The notes beneath the pieces were generated by a model. It saw only the letters and a list, made by a program, of their open reading frames with translations. It was not told where the DNA came from and did not search any database. From Oscillospiraceae bacterium (GTDB lineage Bacteria; Bacillota; Clostridia; Oscillospirales; Oscillospiraceae), in NCBI GenBank assembly GCA_009777775.1, contig WRLE01000007.1:62001-126000 (forward strand): a stretch of 64,000 nt of DNA. The letters run 5' to 3'. This document shows, in pieces, positions 1-8,477 of this stretch (positions are counted from its first letter, which is position 1; every line of letters begins with the position of its first letter). Position numbers and translations under genes: made by a program.

Positions 1-113
1 AGAAACTTCTTTTACCTTATTAATTCAAAGTTAATAAAATTTTAATTCCCATTACAATAAAAGTGTGATAAGATGCACATTAATAAATATCATAAGTACA
101 GGAGTTGAGGGCT

Positions 114-1415
114 TTGCATACAGTCCATACGGACAACATATTTCCCGGTGTTGAACTAACTTGCATCAATACAGATAAATTTAAAACAGGTACATTATCA
201 ATCAACTTAGTTAGCAATCTAAACCGCGAGACTGCTGCACATACCGCCTTACTTCCCCGTGTGCTGCGACGAGGTTCCAAGGACTATCCAGACATGGAAC
301 GCATTTCATCTGCTCTGGATGAGCTATATGGTGCACGGATTGAGCCCACAATCAGAAAGAAAGGCGAACTCCATTGCATCGGTTTCCATGTGGACTTTCC
401 AGACGACCGCTTCATTGGCAGTAGTGGGAATCTATTGGAAGAAACTGCAACTCTAGCGGGTGGGATATTATTAGCACCTGATTTAAGTGGCGGTTTATTA
501 AGGGATGACTATGTGCAAAGCGAAAAAAAGAACCTCATAGATGACATCCGTTCGATTATCAACGATAAACGTGGATATTCCGTGGATCGCCTCTTGGAAG
601 AAATGTGTTCTGGCGAAGCCTACAGCATCAACAGACTGGGCAGTGAAACCGAAGCATTGAAAATCACTCCCCAATCCCTTACGGAATGTTATCTCAATAT
701 GATATCCGAAGCAAAATTGGAGATATATTATTGCGGCACCGCTAAGCCCGAACAAGTGAAGTCCGCCTTGCAAAACGCTCTTGCAAATTTGCCCCAAAGA
801 AATAACTTACCCAAACTAGGTACTGAAATTATTCTTTATCCACCAAGTGATGCGCCAAAAAGAGTGGTGGAAACCCTTGATGTCACCCAGGGCAAGCTGG
901 TGGCAGGTTTTCGACTTGGAAAAGCCATGGAAAACAACCCCGATTATCCTGCGCTTATGCTCTTCAATGCCATATATGGTTCTGGAGTTATGTCAAAACT
1001 ATTTCTCAATGTTAGAGAAAAGTTAGCATTGTGTTATTACGCAAGTTCTTCCCTGGATAAACATAAAGGAATCATGCTTGTCTCTTCAGGTGTGGAATAT
1101 GCTAATTTTGAAGTTGCTTTAAAAGAAATCCTTGCCCAGTTAGATCATGTGAAAAACGGTGATATAAGCGATGTGGAAATGAATGCCGCTAAAGGAACGA
1201 TTACAACTTCCATTAAAGCTTCCATGGATCGTCCCGCTGGATTACTGGAATTATATTTCGATGGCTCAGTATCTGCAATCCAGTACGACCCTGAAAAGCT
1301 CTGCGAAATGATAGAGGCTGTAAGCGTTGATCAAATAGTGAATACAGCCGCTGAGATAAACACTGACACCATATATTTTCTCACAGGGGAAAATGATGAT
1401 GGAACGAGAAACTAG
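114..1415 (+). CDS. yfmF: M16-family peptidase-like protein, YfmF type (inactive partner)
   Basis: This is a 433-residue protein of the M16 (pitrilysin/insulinase) fold. It lacks the zinc-binding HXXEH motif where an active M16 protease would carry it: after the first strands it reads RETAAHTALLPRVLRRGSKD. The next gene does carry HFLEH, so the two look like the inactive/active subunits of a heterodimeric M16 protease. In Bacillus, YfmF and YfmH are linked by neighbourhood to EF-P modification; the substrate here is unknown. I start at TTG 114 rather than the in-frame TTG at 105, because AGGAG at 100-104 would touch the earlier codon but lies 9 nt before 114. Family membership is firm and the YfmF label is inferred from the pair. 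Confidence 0.8.
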   Translation: MHTVHTDNIFPGVELTCINTDKFKTGTLSINLVSNLNRETAAHTALLPRVLRRGSKDYPDMERISSALDELYGARIEPTIRKKGELHCIGFHVDFPDDRFIGSSGNLLEETATLAGGILLAPDLSGGLLRDDYVQSEKKNLIDDIRSIINDKRGYSVDRLLEEMCSGEAYSINRLGSETEALKITPQSLTECYLNMISEAKLEIYYCGTAKPEQVKSALQNALANLPQRNNLPKLGTEIILYPPSDAPKRVVETLDVTQGKLVAGFRLGKAMENNPDYPALMLFNAIYGSGVMSKLFLNVREKLALCYYASSSLDKHKGIMLVSSGVEYANFEVALKEILAQLDHVKNGDISDVEMNAAKGTITTSIKASMDRPAGLLELYFDGSVSAIQYDPEKLCEMIEAVSVDQIVNTAAEINTDTIYFLTGENDDGTRN

Positions 1416-1522
1416 CGCAAATACATTCACTAGCACAGTTTTACTTATATTATAATAAAACAGACTTAATGTTATCATATGAAATCAAGATACGAAGCAT
1501 CAACGATGAAAGGTCGAGATAT

Positions 1523-2791
1523 ATGGAACACAGACAATATCCCCAAATTGGAGAACAGCTATATATTGAAAAACTCGCCAATGGCTTATCGATATTTGCG
1601 GTGCCAAAAGCTGCTTATCACAAAAGCTTTGCATTTTATGCTGTAGATTATGGCGGAGTTGACAGGCGTTTCAATCTTTCTGGGACATGGATCGATACAC
1701 CTCAAGGAGTTGCACATTTTCTCGAACATGAAATGTTTGACATGGAATATGGTGATGCATTGACAAAGCTTTCGTCCAATGGAGCAAATCCCAACGCATT
1801 CACCTCCAGCGATATTACTGCATATTATTTCGAATGCACAGAAAAATTCGATGAGAATCTGGACACATTGCTCAGTTTCGTTTCCACTCCTTATTTTTCC
1901 GATACCAGCGTGGTGAAAGAACAAGGTATTATCGGGCAAGAAATACGCATGGGAGAAGATGATCCCGACTATAATGTATATTACAATTTGATGAAATCTC
2001 TCTTTCGACACAATCCCGTTCGCGATTCCGTTGCTGGGACTATTGAAAGCATTTCTCAAATAACGCCACAAACCCTATATGATTGCCACAAGGTCTTTTA
2101 TCATCCATCAAACATGGCTCTCTGTGTATCCGGTAATGTGGACATTTCACAGGTAATTGAAATAGCGGAGAGGATTTTGCCAAAAGACCCAGGGGAAAAC
2201 CCTGGAAGAGATTATGGACAAGCAGAGGATCTCAAACCAGAAGAGTACAAAGTTATAAAAGCAATGGAAGTAAGTCAACCCATGTTCATTGCAGGATGCA
2301 AGTCTATCCCAGCACCAAAGGGCATAGCGACCCAGCGGCAGGATATAATAAGTGCCATCGCTCTAGACATTCTCGCGGGACATTCCTCCCCCCTATATAT
2401 CAGACTATATGGCGAAGGCTTAGTATATAGCGATTTTTCCGCTTCATATGATGCTTCAGCTGATGTTGCCTACACTCTGTTTGGTGGCGAGTCCAGTGAC
2501 CCGGAAAGAGTTTTCGATGAGGTGAATAAAGAGATAGAAAAGCTATCCGATACTGGTCCTGATAGCGGTTTATTCCAAAGAACACTTAAAGCTTCCATAG
2601 GTAGCTATGTAAGATCTCTAAACTCACTGGAATCAATATGTGTTGGAATAGCCAACGGTCATTTTCTAGGCTTCGACGCTCTAACAGGTCTAGACATACT
2701 CAAATCAATAAAAGAAGAAGAAATAACAAATTTCTACCGCAGCCACCTAAGCCCCCAAAACATGGCAATATCAATAGTAGTACCCAAATAA
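1523..2791 (+). CDS. yfmH: M16-family zinc peptidase, YfmH type (active subunit)
   Basis: This 422-residue M16 metallopeptidase carries HFLEHEMF about 55 residues in, the inverted zinc motif HXXEH of active family members. A downstream Glu of the ENLDTLL type lies about 75 residues later, as expected for the third ligand. The C-terminal half has the second M16 domain (PMFIAGCK, then SSPLYIRLYGEGLVYSDF). The ATG at 1523 has GAAAGG at 1508-1513 with 9-nt spacing and is preferred to an upstream in-frame start at 1469. It follows the YfmF-like gene by about 110 nt and precedes lgt. Proteolytic activity is expected from the motif; the substrate is unknown. Confidence 0.85.
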   Translation: MEHRQYPQIGEQLYIEKLANGLSIFAVPKAAYHKSFAFYAVDYGGVDRRFNLSGTWIDTPQGVAHFLEHEMFDMEYGDALTKLSSNGANPNAFTSSDITAYYFECTEKFDENLDTLLSFVSTPYFSDTSVVKEQGIIGQEIRMGEDDPDYNVYYNLMKSLFRHNPVRDSVAGTIESISQITPQTLYDCHKVFYHPSNMALCVSGNVDISQVIEIAERILPKDPGENPGRDYGQAEDLKPEEYKVIKAMEVSQPMFIAGCKSIPAPKGIATQRQDIISAIALDILAGHSSPLYIRLYGEGLVYSDFSASYDASADVAYTLFGGESSDPERVFDEVNKEIEKLSDTGPDSGLFQRTLKASIGSYVRSLNSLESICVGIANGHFLGFDALTGLDILKSIKEEEITNFYRSHLSPQNMAISIVVPK

Positions 2792-2871
2792 TCCAAGCTA
2801 TAGCAAGTAGTGATTATATACTAATTATTCATTATTAGTATTAATCATTAATTAAAAAAGGGTGTTGTTTT

Positions 2872-3702
2872 TTGAATACGGTCGAAATATCTTTCCCACT
2901 TTTTGGTGAAAACTTCGTGATAAACCCTCCCAGATACTTTACTGTGTTTGGTTTCGACATATACTATTACGGAATCATCATGGCACTGGGCTTCACCTTG
3001 GCTGGGATTTATATGTACAAACGTTGCGAGCTCTTCGGCTTGACCCGGGACAATATCCTCGACATAGTAATTCTCGCTGTGCCCAGTGGCATCATCGGTG
3101 CTCGAATTTATTACATTGTTTTCAATTCTTCCGAATATTTCGGAGCTGGTAAATGGCATAATATTTTTATGATGCGTCATGGAGGGCTTGCCGTATATGG
3201 CGGTATAATCGGCGGCGCTCTCTCATATATGATATATGGTCGAAGAAAAAAGATACCCATGGGCAAGCTTTTTGATGCAGGAAGCTTTGGGCTTTTCATA
3301 GGTCAAGCAGTGGGAAGATGGGGAAATTTCATCAATCGAGAAGCATATGGTGGTATCACAAATTTGCCGTGGAGAATGGGACTCATGGGACCATCGGGTT
3401 TTGTATATGTACATCCGACCTTTTTATACGAGTCTTTATGGAATACCATTGGTTTGATATTGATGCATATTTATTCAAAAAAGCAAAAGAAAAAATACGA
3501 CGGAAAGTATTTTCTGCTTTATGTCGTATGGTACGGCTTTGGGCGATACCTAATCGAAGCAATGAGAACAGATAGTCTTTATATTGCAGGCACCGATATA
3601 CGAGTATCACAATTGCTTGCAGCCATATCATGCATAGCCGCAGCTGCCTTGTTGGCTCGAAATCATATACGCGATTTAGCGAAAACCGTTGACCCAAATT
3701 AA
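2872..3702 (+). CDS. lgt: prolipoprotein diacylglyceryl transferase
   Basis: Lgt transfers diacylglycerol from phosphatidylglycerol to the lipobox cysteine of prelipoproteins at the cytoplasmic membrane. The 276-residue protein is strongly hydrophobic with about seven membrane segments. It contains the family signature AVGRWGNFINREAYGG near residues 148-163, including the invariant Arg-x-Gly-Asn-Phe-x-Asn-x-Glu core, and the usual HPTFLYES motif after it. The start is TTG at 2872 with AAAGGG upstream. At least one lipoprotein substrate, the BtuF-like protein, is encoded in this window. Confidence 0.95.
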   Translation: MNTVEISFPLFGENFVINPPRYFTVFGFDIYYYGIIMALGFTLAGIYMYKRCELFGLTRDNILDIVILAVPSGIIGARIYYIVFNSSEYFGAGKWHNIFMMRHGGLAVYGGIIGGALSYMIYGRRKKIPMGKLFDAGSFGLFIGQAVGRWGNFINREAYGGITNLPWRMGLMGPSGFVYVHPTFLYESLWNTIGLILMHIYSKKQKKKYDGKYFLLYVVWYGFGRYLIEAMRTDSLYIAGTDIRVSQLLAAISCIAAAALLARNHIRDLAKTVDPN

Positions 3703-3838
3703 TCTGCGCAACATTTCATCTATGCAGATGGCGCAAATACTCAGCATATGAAGTACTTTGCAGATGAAAACAAAAAGGGTGAGCGTTAAATAAACAAATG
3801 AAACATATAATACCAACATCTAATTTTGGAGGAAAAAC

Positions 3839-4309
3839 ATGAAAAACTACGACGATTTAAAAGAAAAAGCAAAAAGCGCATTGGAAACAATCGCCGATGT
3901 CTCCGCAGAGGCATATAAAATCGCCGAAGCGAAAGCAAAAGTTCTGGCAAGAAAAGCAAAATTAAATACAGAAATGGCAAAAGAAAGAAATATAATAAGG
4001 CGCAATTACAATGAGATTGGGAAAAAATTCTATGAACTCCATAAGGATACTCCCACAGAGCAATTCACTGAGGATTTCGAAAAACTATCCTTATCTTTTG
4101 AGCGTATCGATGCCATCAAAGCCGAACTTGAAGAATTAAAAAAACCACCTGTGGTGGAAGTGGATGATGATGAATGCTGCGAAGAGGTCACCAGTGAAGA
4201 GAGTTCCCAGGAGCAAGAATCTGCTGACAATGCTGTAGAATCCCCAGAGGATAACAGTGGAGAAAATGAAGAGGAAAACTTCGAAGAAAGCTCTGAAGAC
4301 TACTCATAA
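3839..4309 (+). CDS. small coiled-coil protein with acidic tail, unknown function
   Basis: I do not recognise this 156-residue protein. Residues 1-110 are charged and heptad-like (KEKAKSALETIADVSAEAYKIAEAKAK), predicting a long helix or coiled coil. Residues about 110-156 are almost all Glu, Asp, Ser and Asn and should be disordered. There is no signal peptide or membrane segment. GGAGG at 3828-3832, 6 nt before the ATG, is a strong ribosome-binding site, so expression is likely. It sits alone between lgt and a convergent terminator. Short proteins of this shape are common in Clostridia and are usually annotated as hypothetical. Confidence 0.7.
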   Translation: MKNYDDLKEKAKSALETIADVSAEAYKIAEAKAKVLARKAKLNTEMAKERNIIRRNYNEIGKKFYELHKDTPTEQFTEDFEKLSLSFERIDAIKAELEELKKPPVVEVDDDECCEEVTSEESSQEQESADNAVESPEDNSGENEEENFEESSEDYS

Positions 4310-4420
4310 TTTTGTCTCCTAATATAACTATTTCATCATAATGGCTTTGACTTGCACTCTTCTGACTTATTCAAATGAGCAAGGACAAATCCACATCAAA
4401 AATTATCTATAAAATAATTT

Positions 4421-4460
4421 GGGGTTGTAAAAAACGATTAATATCGTCTATTACAACCCC
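4421..4460. terminator. bidirectional terminator between convergent genes
   Basis: GGGGTTGTAA at 4421-4430 pairs perfectly with TTACAACCCC at 4451-4460, and the loop holds an inner stem ACGAT/ATCGT. It lies between the plus-strand acidic protein and minus-strand trmD. AT-rich sequence flanks both sides, so it probably ends both transcripts. Confidence 0.75.
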
Positions 4461-4481
4461 TTAGCTTTGTATAGAAAAAAG

Positions 4482-5177
4482 CTATGTTAGCTCAAGTTTT
4501 TCATACATATCAGGACGGCGGTCTCGAGTTCTAATTAGTGACTGCTCCTGTCGCCATTTGTTGATATTTTCGTGATGTCCGGAAAGCAGCACATCTGGAA
4601 CAGCCCTATCCATCCATATTGCTGGTCTCGTATAGTGGGGATGTTCCAATAACCCATCCCAATGGCTATCATTTGTATAGCTTTCTTCGTCTGGCAAGAC
4701 TCCTGGTATAAGTCTGCATACTGCATCAGCTACCACCATTGCAGGTATTTCCCCACCTGTGAGCACAAAATCCCCTATTGAGATCTCTTCATCAACACAT
4801 TCATCAATAAATCGTTGGTCAACGCCCTCATATCTCCCACAAACAAGTATAAGCCTATCGTACTCACTGGATAGGCGTTTTGCATCATTTTGCTTAAAAA
4901 CACTACCAGCAGGTGTCATATAAATCGTATGCACCCGCATAGCAGCTTCATCGCAAATATGCTTCCAACAATCATACAAAGGTTGTGCAAGCATTACGCA
5001 ACCACGTCCACCCCCATATGGGTAGTCGTCCACTTGCCTTTGCTTGTTTTTTGTATAATCGCGTATTTGATGACATTCAATGCGAATATAACCCCGTTCT
5101 TGTCCTCGACCAAGTATACTCTCGCAAAGCATATCTAAAACAACATCCGGAAACAAAGTCATTATATCAATTCTCAT
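4482..5177 (-). CDS. trmD: tRNA (guanine-N1)-methyltransferase
   Basis: TrmD methylates G37 of tRNAs that have G36, using SAM bound in a trefoil knot, and so prevents frameshifting. The 231-residue protein has the family motifs: MRIDIMTLFPD at the N-terminus, DDYPYGGGRGCVM, LVCGRYEGVDQRF and the knot segment EISIGDFVLTGGE. It is the last gene of the ylxM-ffh-rpsP-khpA-rimM-trmD operon. The rplS gene that often follows trmD is absent; a terminator follows instead. Confidence 0.97.
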   Translation of the reverse strand: MRIDIMTLFPDVVLDMLCESILGRGQERGYIRIECHQIRDYTKNKQRQVDDYPYGGGRGCVMLAQPLYDCWKHICDEAAMRVHTIYMTPAGSVFKQNDAKRLSSEYDRLILVCGRYEGVDQRFIDECVDEEISIGDFVLTGGEIPAMVVADAVCRLIPGVLPDEESYTNDSHWDGLLEHPHYTRPAIWMDRAVPDVLLSGHHENINKWRQEQSLIRTRDRRPDMYEKLELT

Positions 5178-5263
5178 TATGACACCCTGTCCAACAATTA
5201 TATTGTCTAACGAATTAAGTTCACAGCTAAAGCTCGACGCTCCTAACTCCTCAAGAGCTAAGC

Positions 5264-5305
5264 CCTAATTCCTAATTCCTAACTCCTAATTCCTAACTCC
5301 TAATT
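5264..5305. repeat. heptamer tandem repeat (CCTAATT/CCTAACT, six copies)
   Basis: Six consecutive 7-bp units alternate between CCTAATT and CCTAACT in the trmD-rimM gap. The same heptamer recurs near 9681-9740 and 40780-40807. Confidence 0.85.
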
Positions 5306-5311
5306 CAAGAC

Positions 5312-5800
5312 TCACATTCCTTCTATGAGCCGAACTTTGAGATAACCATCGTTGATATTAGTTTCCATAATAAAATCATCAACAGCAGGGATTAATATTT
5401 CCCTGTCTCCTTTGACAATATACACATTATTCGCAGGACGCGACAAAACCTCATGTAAGATGCCCAACTCCGCACCAGTATCATTGTCCAGCACTCGTAA
5501 ACCAACCAAGTCGGCAATAAAATACTGCCCATTATCTAGAGTAACTTCATCTCTATCGATACTCACAATTTTGTTTTTTAGTTTAATGGCGCTATCCACA
5601 TCATTGACATTTTCCAACGCAACGATGACCATATTTTTGTGAACCCTGGCAGAAACAATGCTAACCGCTTGCTCATCAATATATAACACGTCGAAGCTCG
5701 CCAAAAACCCAGGGGAATCTGCCCAAGGAAGAATACGCACTTCCCCAGAAAGCCCATGGGTATTGACAATTATTCCAGCTTCAAGAAATTTCTTTGCCAT
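5312..5800 (-). CDS. rimM: 16S rRNA processing protein RimM
   Basis: RimM helps maturation of the 30S subunit head, binding ribosomal protein S19. The 162-residue protein begins with the typical FLEAGIIVNTHGLSGEVRILP strand region and has the C-terminal PRC-barrel segment DLVGLRVLDNDTGAELGIL and the end motif EILIPAVDDFI. It lies between khpA and trmD, the standard Firmicutes order. The ribosome-binding site is weak (GGATTGAT), which suggests dependence on translation from the upstream gene 10 nt away. Confidence 0.95.
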   Translation of the reverse strand: MAKKFLEAGIIVNTHGLSGEVRILPWADSPGFLASFDVLYIDEQAVSIVSARVHKNMVIVALENVNDVDSAIKLKNKIVSIDRDEVTLDNGQYFIADLVGLRVLDNDTGAELGILHEVLSRPANNVYIVKGDREILIPAVDDFIMETNINDGYLKVRLIEGM

Positions 5801-5810
5801 GTTATTTTTA

Positions 5811-6041
5811 TCAATCCATTATTTCGACGCTGATGCGCTTTCCCTGTCTTTGGGCAACAGAACGCATCAATGCGCGGATTTCTTTGGCGATTCGACCTTG
5901 TCTGCCAATCACCTTACCAATGTCTGATTGGTTCACATAAAGCTCGAAAACAGTCTCTGTATCAGTTTCACGCTCGGTAACTGACACTTCATCAGGAAAA
6001 TCAACCAGATTCTGAGCAATGTATAGTAGCAATTCTTTCAT
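5811..6041 (-). CDS. khpA: KH-domain RNA-binding protein KhpA
   Basis: This 76-residue protein is a single KH domain (also called YlqC). The GXXG loop is seen as VIGRQGRIAKEIRALM, the signature for single-stranded RNA binding. In other Firmicutes KhpA works with KhpB in RNA regulation and cell-elongation control; that role is known of the family and not shown here. It lies between rpsP and rimM with a good AGAGGAT ribosome-binding site. Confidence 0.94.
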   Translation of the reverse strand: MKELLLYIAQNLVDFPDEVSVTERETDTETVFELYVNQSDIGKVIGRQGRIAKEIRALMRSVAQRQGKRISVEIMD

Positions 6042-6053
6042 ATGATATCCTCT

Positions 6054-6296
6054 TTAATTGATTGCATCGACTTTTTTGAGAAGAGCCCTAACCGTATCCG
6101 TTGGTTGTGCGCCGTTTTTAATCCAATATTGCGCACGTTCAACATCGACTTTAATTTCCGATGGTGATGTTAGCGGGTTATATGTACCAATTTCCTCGAT
6201 GCATTTGCCATCCCTAGGTGACTTTGAATCCGCAACCACAATTCGATAAAAAGGATTCTTCTTAGCACCCATTCTGCGCAGTCTAATTTTAACCAT
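6054..6296 (-). CDS. rpsP: 30S ribosomal protein S16
   Basis: The 80-residue product has the S16 N-terminus [23 protein letters not shown] and the conserved [10 protein letters not shown] segment. It is a small-subunit body protein. GGAGG precedes the ATG. It is followed after 12 nt by khpA, in one operon with ffh upstream. Confidence 0.98.
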   Translation of the reverse strand: MVKIRLRRMGAKKNPFYRIVVADSKSPRDGKCIEEIGTYNPLTSPSEIKVDVERAQYWIKNGAQPTDTVRALLKKVDAIN

Positions 6297-6318
6297 GATG
6301 TTCCTCCAAAATTTTATA

Positions 6319-6369
6319 ATTAATGATTAATGATTAATAATGAATAATTAATCATTGTTCATTGTTAAT
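6319..6369. repeat. AT-rich heptamer repeat (TTAATGA family)
   Basis: The ffh-rpsP gap holds imperfect 7-bp units (TTAATGA, then ATGAATA and ATTGTTC variants) running to the stop codon of ffh. Similar units occur at 19695-19736 and 40672-40690. Confidence 0.7.
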
Positions 6370-7712
6370 TACCCAAACAAGCCTCTGCCACTTCTGCCTC
6401 CCAGCATTGCTGGCATTTTTCCTTTTGACAGTTGTTTTGACATTGTTTGCATCATTTCAAACTGTTTTAGCAATCTATTGACATCCACAACAGCTGTTCC
6501 GCTACCAGCAGCGATGCGTTTTTTTCTGTTGCTATTTAATATAGAAGGATTCTCCCGCTCGTAGGGAGTCATCGATAATATAATTGCCTCTGTTTTTGAT
6601 AAAACAGACTCATCAATGGACGCTCCAGCAAGAGCCTTCGTATCGACTCCCGGCATCATCCCGGCTATTTCCGACAAGCTCCCCATGGATTTTAGCGATG
6701 CAAGCTGGTCATAATAATCCGATAATGTAAATTTATTGCTCAATAGCTTTGTAGCAAGCTCTTGGGATTTCTTTTCGTCAAAGGCTTGCTCCGCTTTTTC
6801 TATGAGAGTCATAACATCGCCCATACCCAGGATTCTCGATGCCATGCGGTCTGGATGAAAAGGCTCAAATTGATCAAGTTTTTCACCAATACCAGTGAAC
6901 TTAATGGGCTTGCCAATTGTAGCTCTCACCGAAAGGGCGGCGCCACCTCTAGCATCGCCGTCTAGCTTGGTGAGCATTACCGAGTCTATACCCAATGCCT
7001 CATCGAAAGCAGCTGCTGCATTAACTGCGTCTTGACCAGTCATAGCATCAACCACAAGCATGATTTCAGTGGGGTCAATGGCCGCCTTTATTTCTTGTAA
7101 TTCCCCCACAAGCTCTTCATCGACATGAAGCCTTCCTGCTGTATCTAGAAAAATAATATCATAGCCACGCTTTGTTGCATAATCAACCGCAGCTACTGCT
7201 ATATCAACGGGATTGGCTGTTCCCATTTCAAAGACAGGTATATCCAATTGATTTCCCACAGTTTGAAGTTGGCTTATGGCAGCAGGACGGTAAATATCGC
7301 AGGCAACCAGCAATGGGTTTTTGCTATGGTGCTTTCGCATATAGTCGGCTAGCTTAGCACCATTCGTTGTTTTGCCCGCGCCTTGAAGCCCAATTAGCAT
7401 GACGATGGTGGGTGGCTTTGAAGCAATTTCCAACTTCGCATTGGTGGTCCCCATAAGGTTACAAAGCTCTTCGTTGACGATTTTTATTACCATTTGAGCT
7501 GGTGAAAGGCTTTCAAGAACATCAGCTCCAAGGGCACGTTCGCTGGTGGTGTTAATGAAATCGCGAACCACTCTAAAACCAACATCAGCTTCCAGTAGAG
7601 CAAGACGCACCTCTCGCATCGCTTCTTGGATGTCCGCCTCTTTTAGCCTACCCCTGCCTCTAAGTTTTGAAAAAACCGCACTGAGTTTTTCTGTTAAGCT
7701 CTCAAATGCCAT
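6369..7712 (-). CDS. ffh: signal recognition particle GTPase Ffh
   Basis: Ffh binds signal sequences and the SRP RNA and delivers ribosomes to FtsY. The 447-residue protein shows the NG domain with [15 protein letters not shown] (P-loop), [22 protein letters not shown] and [14 protein letters not shown]. The methionine-rich M domain follows ([17 protein letters not shown]). Length and order are normal. A strong AAGGAGGTG ribosome-binding site precedes the ATG. It is cotranscribed with ylxM upstream and rpsP downstream. Confidence 0.98.
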   Translation of the reverse strand: MAFESLTEKLSAVFSKLRGRGRLKEADIQEAMREVRLALLEADVGFRVVRDFINTTSERALGADVLESLSPAQMVIKIVNEELCNLMGTTNAKLEIASKPPTIVMLIGLQGAGKTTNGAKLADYMRKHHSKNPLLVACDIYRPAAISQLQTVGNQLDIPVFEMGTANPVDIAVAAVDYATKRGYDIIFLDTAGRLHVDEELVGELQEIKAAIDPTEIMLVVDAMTGQDAVNAAAAFDEALGIDSVMLTKLDGDARGGAALSVRATIGKPIKFTGIGEKLDQFEPFHPDRMASRILGMGDVMTLIEKAEQAFDEKKSQELATKLLSNKFTLSDYYDQLASLKSMGSLSEIAGMMPGVDTKALAGASIDESVLSKTEAIILSMTPYERENPSILNSNRKKRIAAGSGTAVVDVNRLLKQFEMMQTMSKQLSKGKMPAMLGGRSGRGLFG

Positions 7713-7771
7713 ATCAGCACCTCCTTGTTACTTGTTAATACTTTGTGCTGCTATTTATGCTACCAGTAGAG

Positions 7772-8128
7772 TTAATAGTTAATTTCTTCCAGCAATCCCA
7801 ATAGTTTATTAATCAGCATCTCGCTTTTTGTGTCAGGCTCTATTGACTCTGATAATTCATTAGCAACGCTTTTGATATGTTCTAACTGAGTTCGATTGTC
7901 GAGCCACTTTTCTACTACACCTGTTTTTTCTTCCATCATTACAAGGGATTTTTCAGCACGTAAGATATAATAATGTACTCCCTGACGGGTGATGCCTGCA
8001 CTTTCTGCTATTTCTCTCAGAGATAAATTTTCATTATAATACAAATCGAAATATTTATATTGCTTCTCTGGTAACAAATCTCCGAAAAAGTCGAACAGCA
8101 AAGACCTTTGGTAAATCGAATCAATCAT
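7772..8128 (-). CDS. ylxM: YlxM/p13-like helix-turn-helix protein
   Basis: This 118-residue protein has a sigma-70 region-4-like helix-turn-helix at about residues 20-60 (LPEKQYKYFDLYYNENLSL, then EIAESAGITRQGVHYYI). The C-terminal half is helical. YlxM is normally found just upstream of ffh in Firmicutes, as here, and modulates SRP function in some species. It is the first gene of the operon; GGGGTG lies 8 nt before the ATG. Confidence 0.92.
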   Translation of the reverse strand: MIDSIYQRSLLFDFFGDLLPEKQYKYFDLYYNENLSLREIAESAGITRQGVHYYILRAEKSLVMMEEKTGVVEKWLDNRTQLEHIKSVANELSESIEPDTKSEMLINKLLGLLEEINY

Positions 8129-8255
8129 TATTTTAACACCCCGGACTTAAATAGATTCCATAAATCCACAAATAATGCTTATAACACATCTGTAAAGTAT
8201 TTTTATTTGACAGCTCCTATACTACACTATTTCAGCATCTATGTCAATCAAAAAA

Positions 8256-8290
8256 TCACAGGAGTTATGTATAAAACACAACTCCTGTGA
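8256..8290 (-). terminator. rho-independent terminator after the URO-D-like gene
   Basis: TCACAGGAGTT (8256-8266) pairs perfectly with AACTCCTGTGA (8280-8290), an 11-bp stem with a 13-nt loop. Read on the minus strand it is followed by TTTTTTG, so it should end the transcript of the gene at 8478-9575 before the ylxM promoter. Confidence 0.75.
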
Positions 8291-8324
8291 CTGGTCATGT
8301 TGGTATTTCGTAAGCACAAACCCT

Positions 8325-8420
8325 GTCATTTAAGAGGGAGCTTGCGACCGAAGAATCTTACTACGCAGCAACTCCTGTTTATTGAGATTGCTACTTCGCT
8401 TCGCTAACGCTCTTAAATGA
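8325..8420. repeat. palindromic intergenic repeat element, about 96 bp
   Basis: The ends are perfect 12-bp inverted repeats, GTCATTTAAGAG at 8325-8336 and CTCTTAAATGAC at 8409-8420. Between them are GAGCTTGCGACCGAAGAATC and, in the other half, GCTACTTCGCTTCGCTAACG, with an imperfect central hairpin AGCAACTC/GAGATTGCT. This resembles the widespread bacterial intergenic palindromes beginning GTCATT and containing CGAAGAATC. There is no coding capacity. With the terminator it fills most of the 349-bp gap between ylxM and the next gene. Confidence 0.65.
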
Positions 8421-8477
8421 CGCTGTTAGTGTAAAGTAGCAACCCTTGACCAGTAAACTCCTGCGCTTGCAATATTG

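Noticed and set aside
5264-5305. Possible CRISPR array
   Set aside because: The units are 7 bp and contiguous, with no spacers; the same holds for the other tandem arrays in the window.
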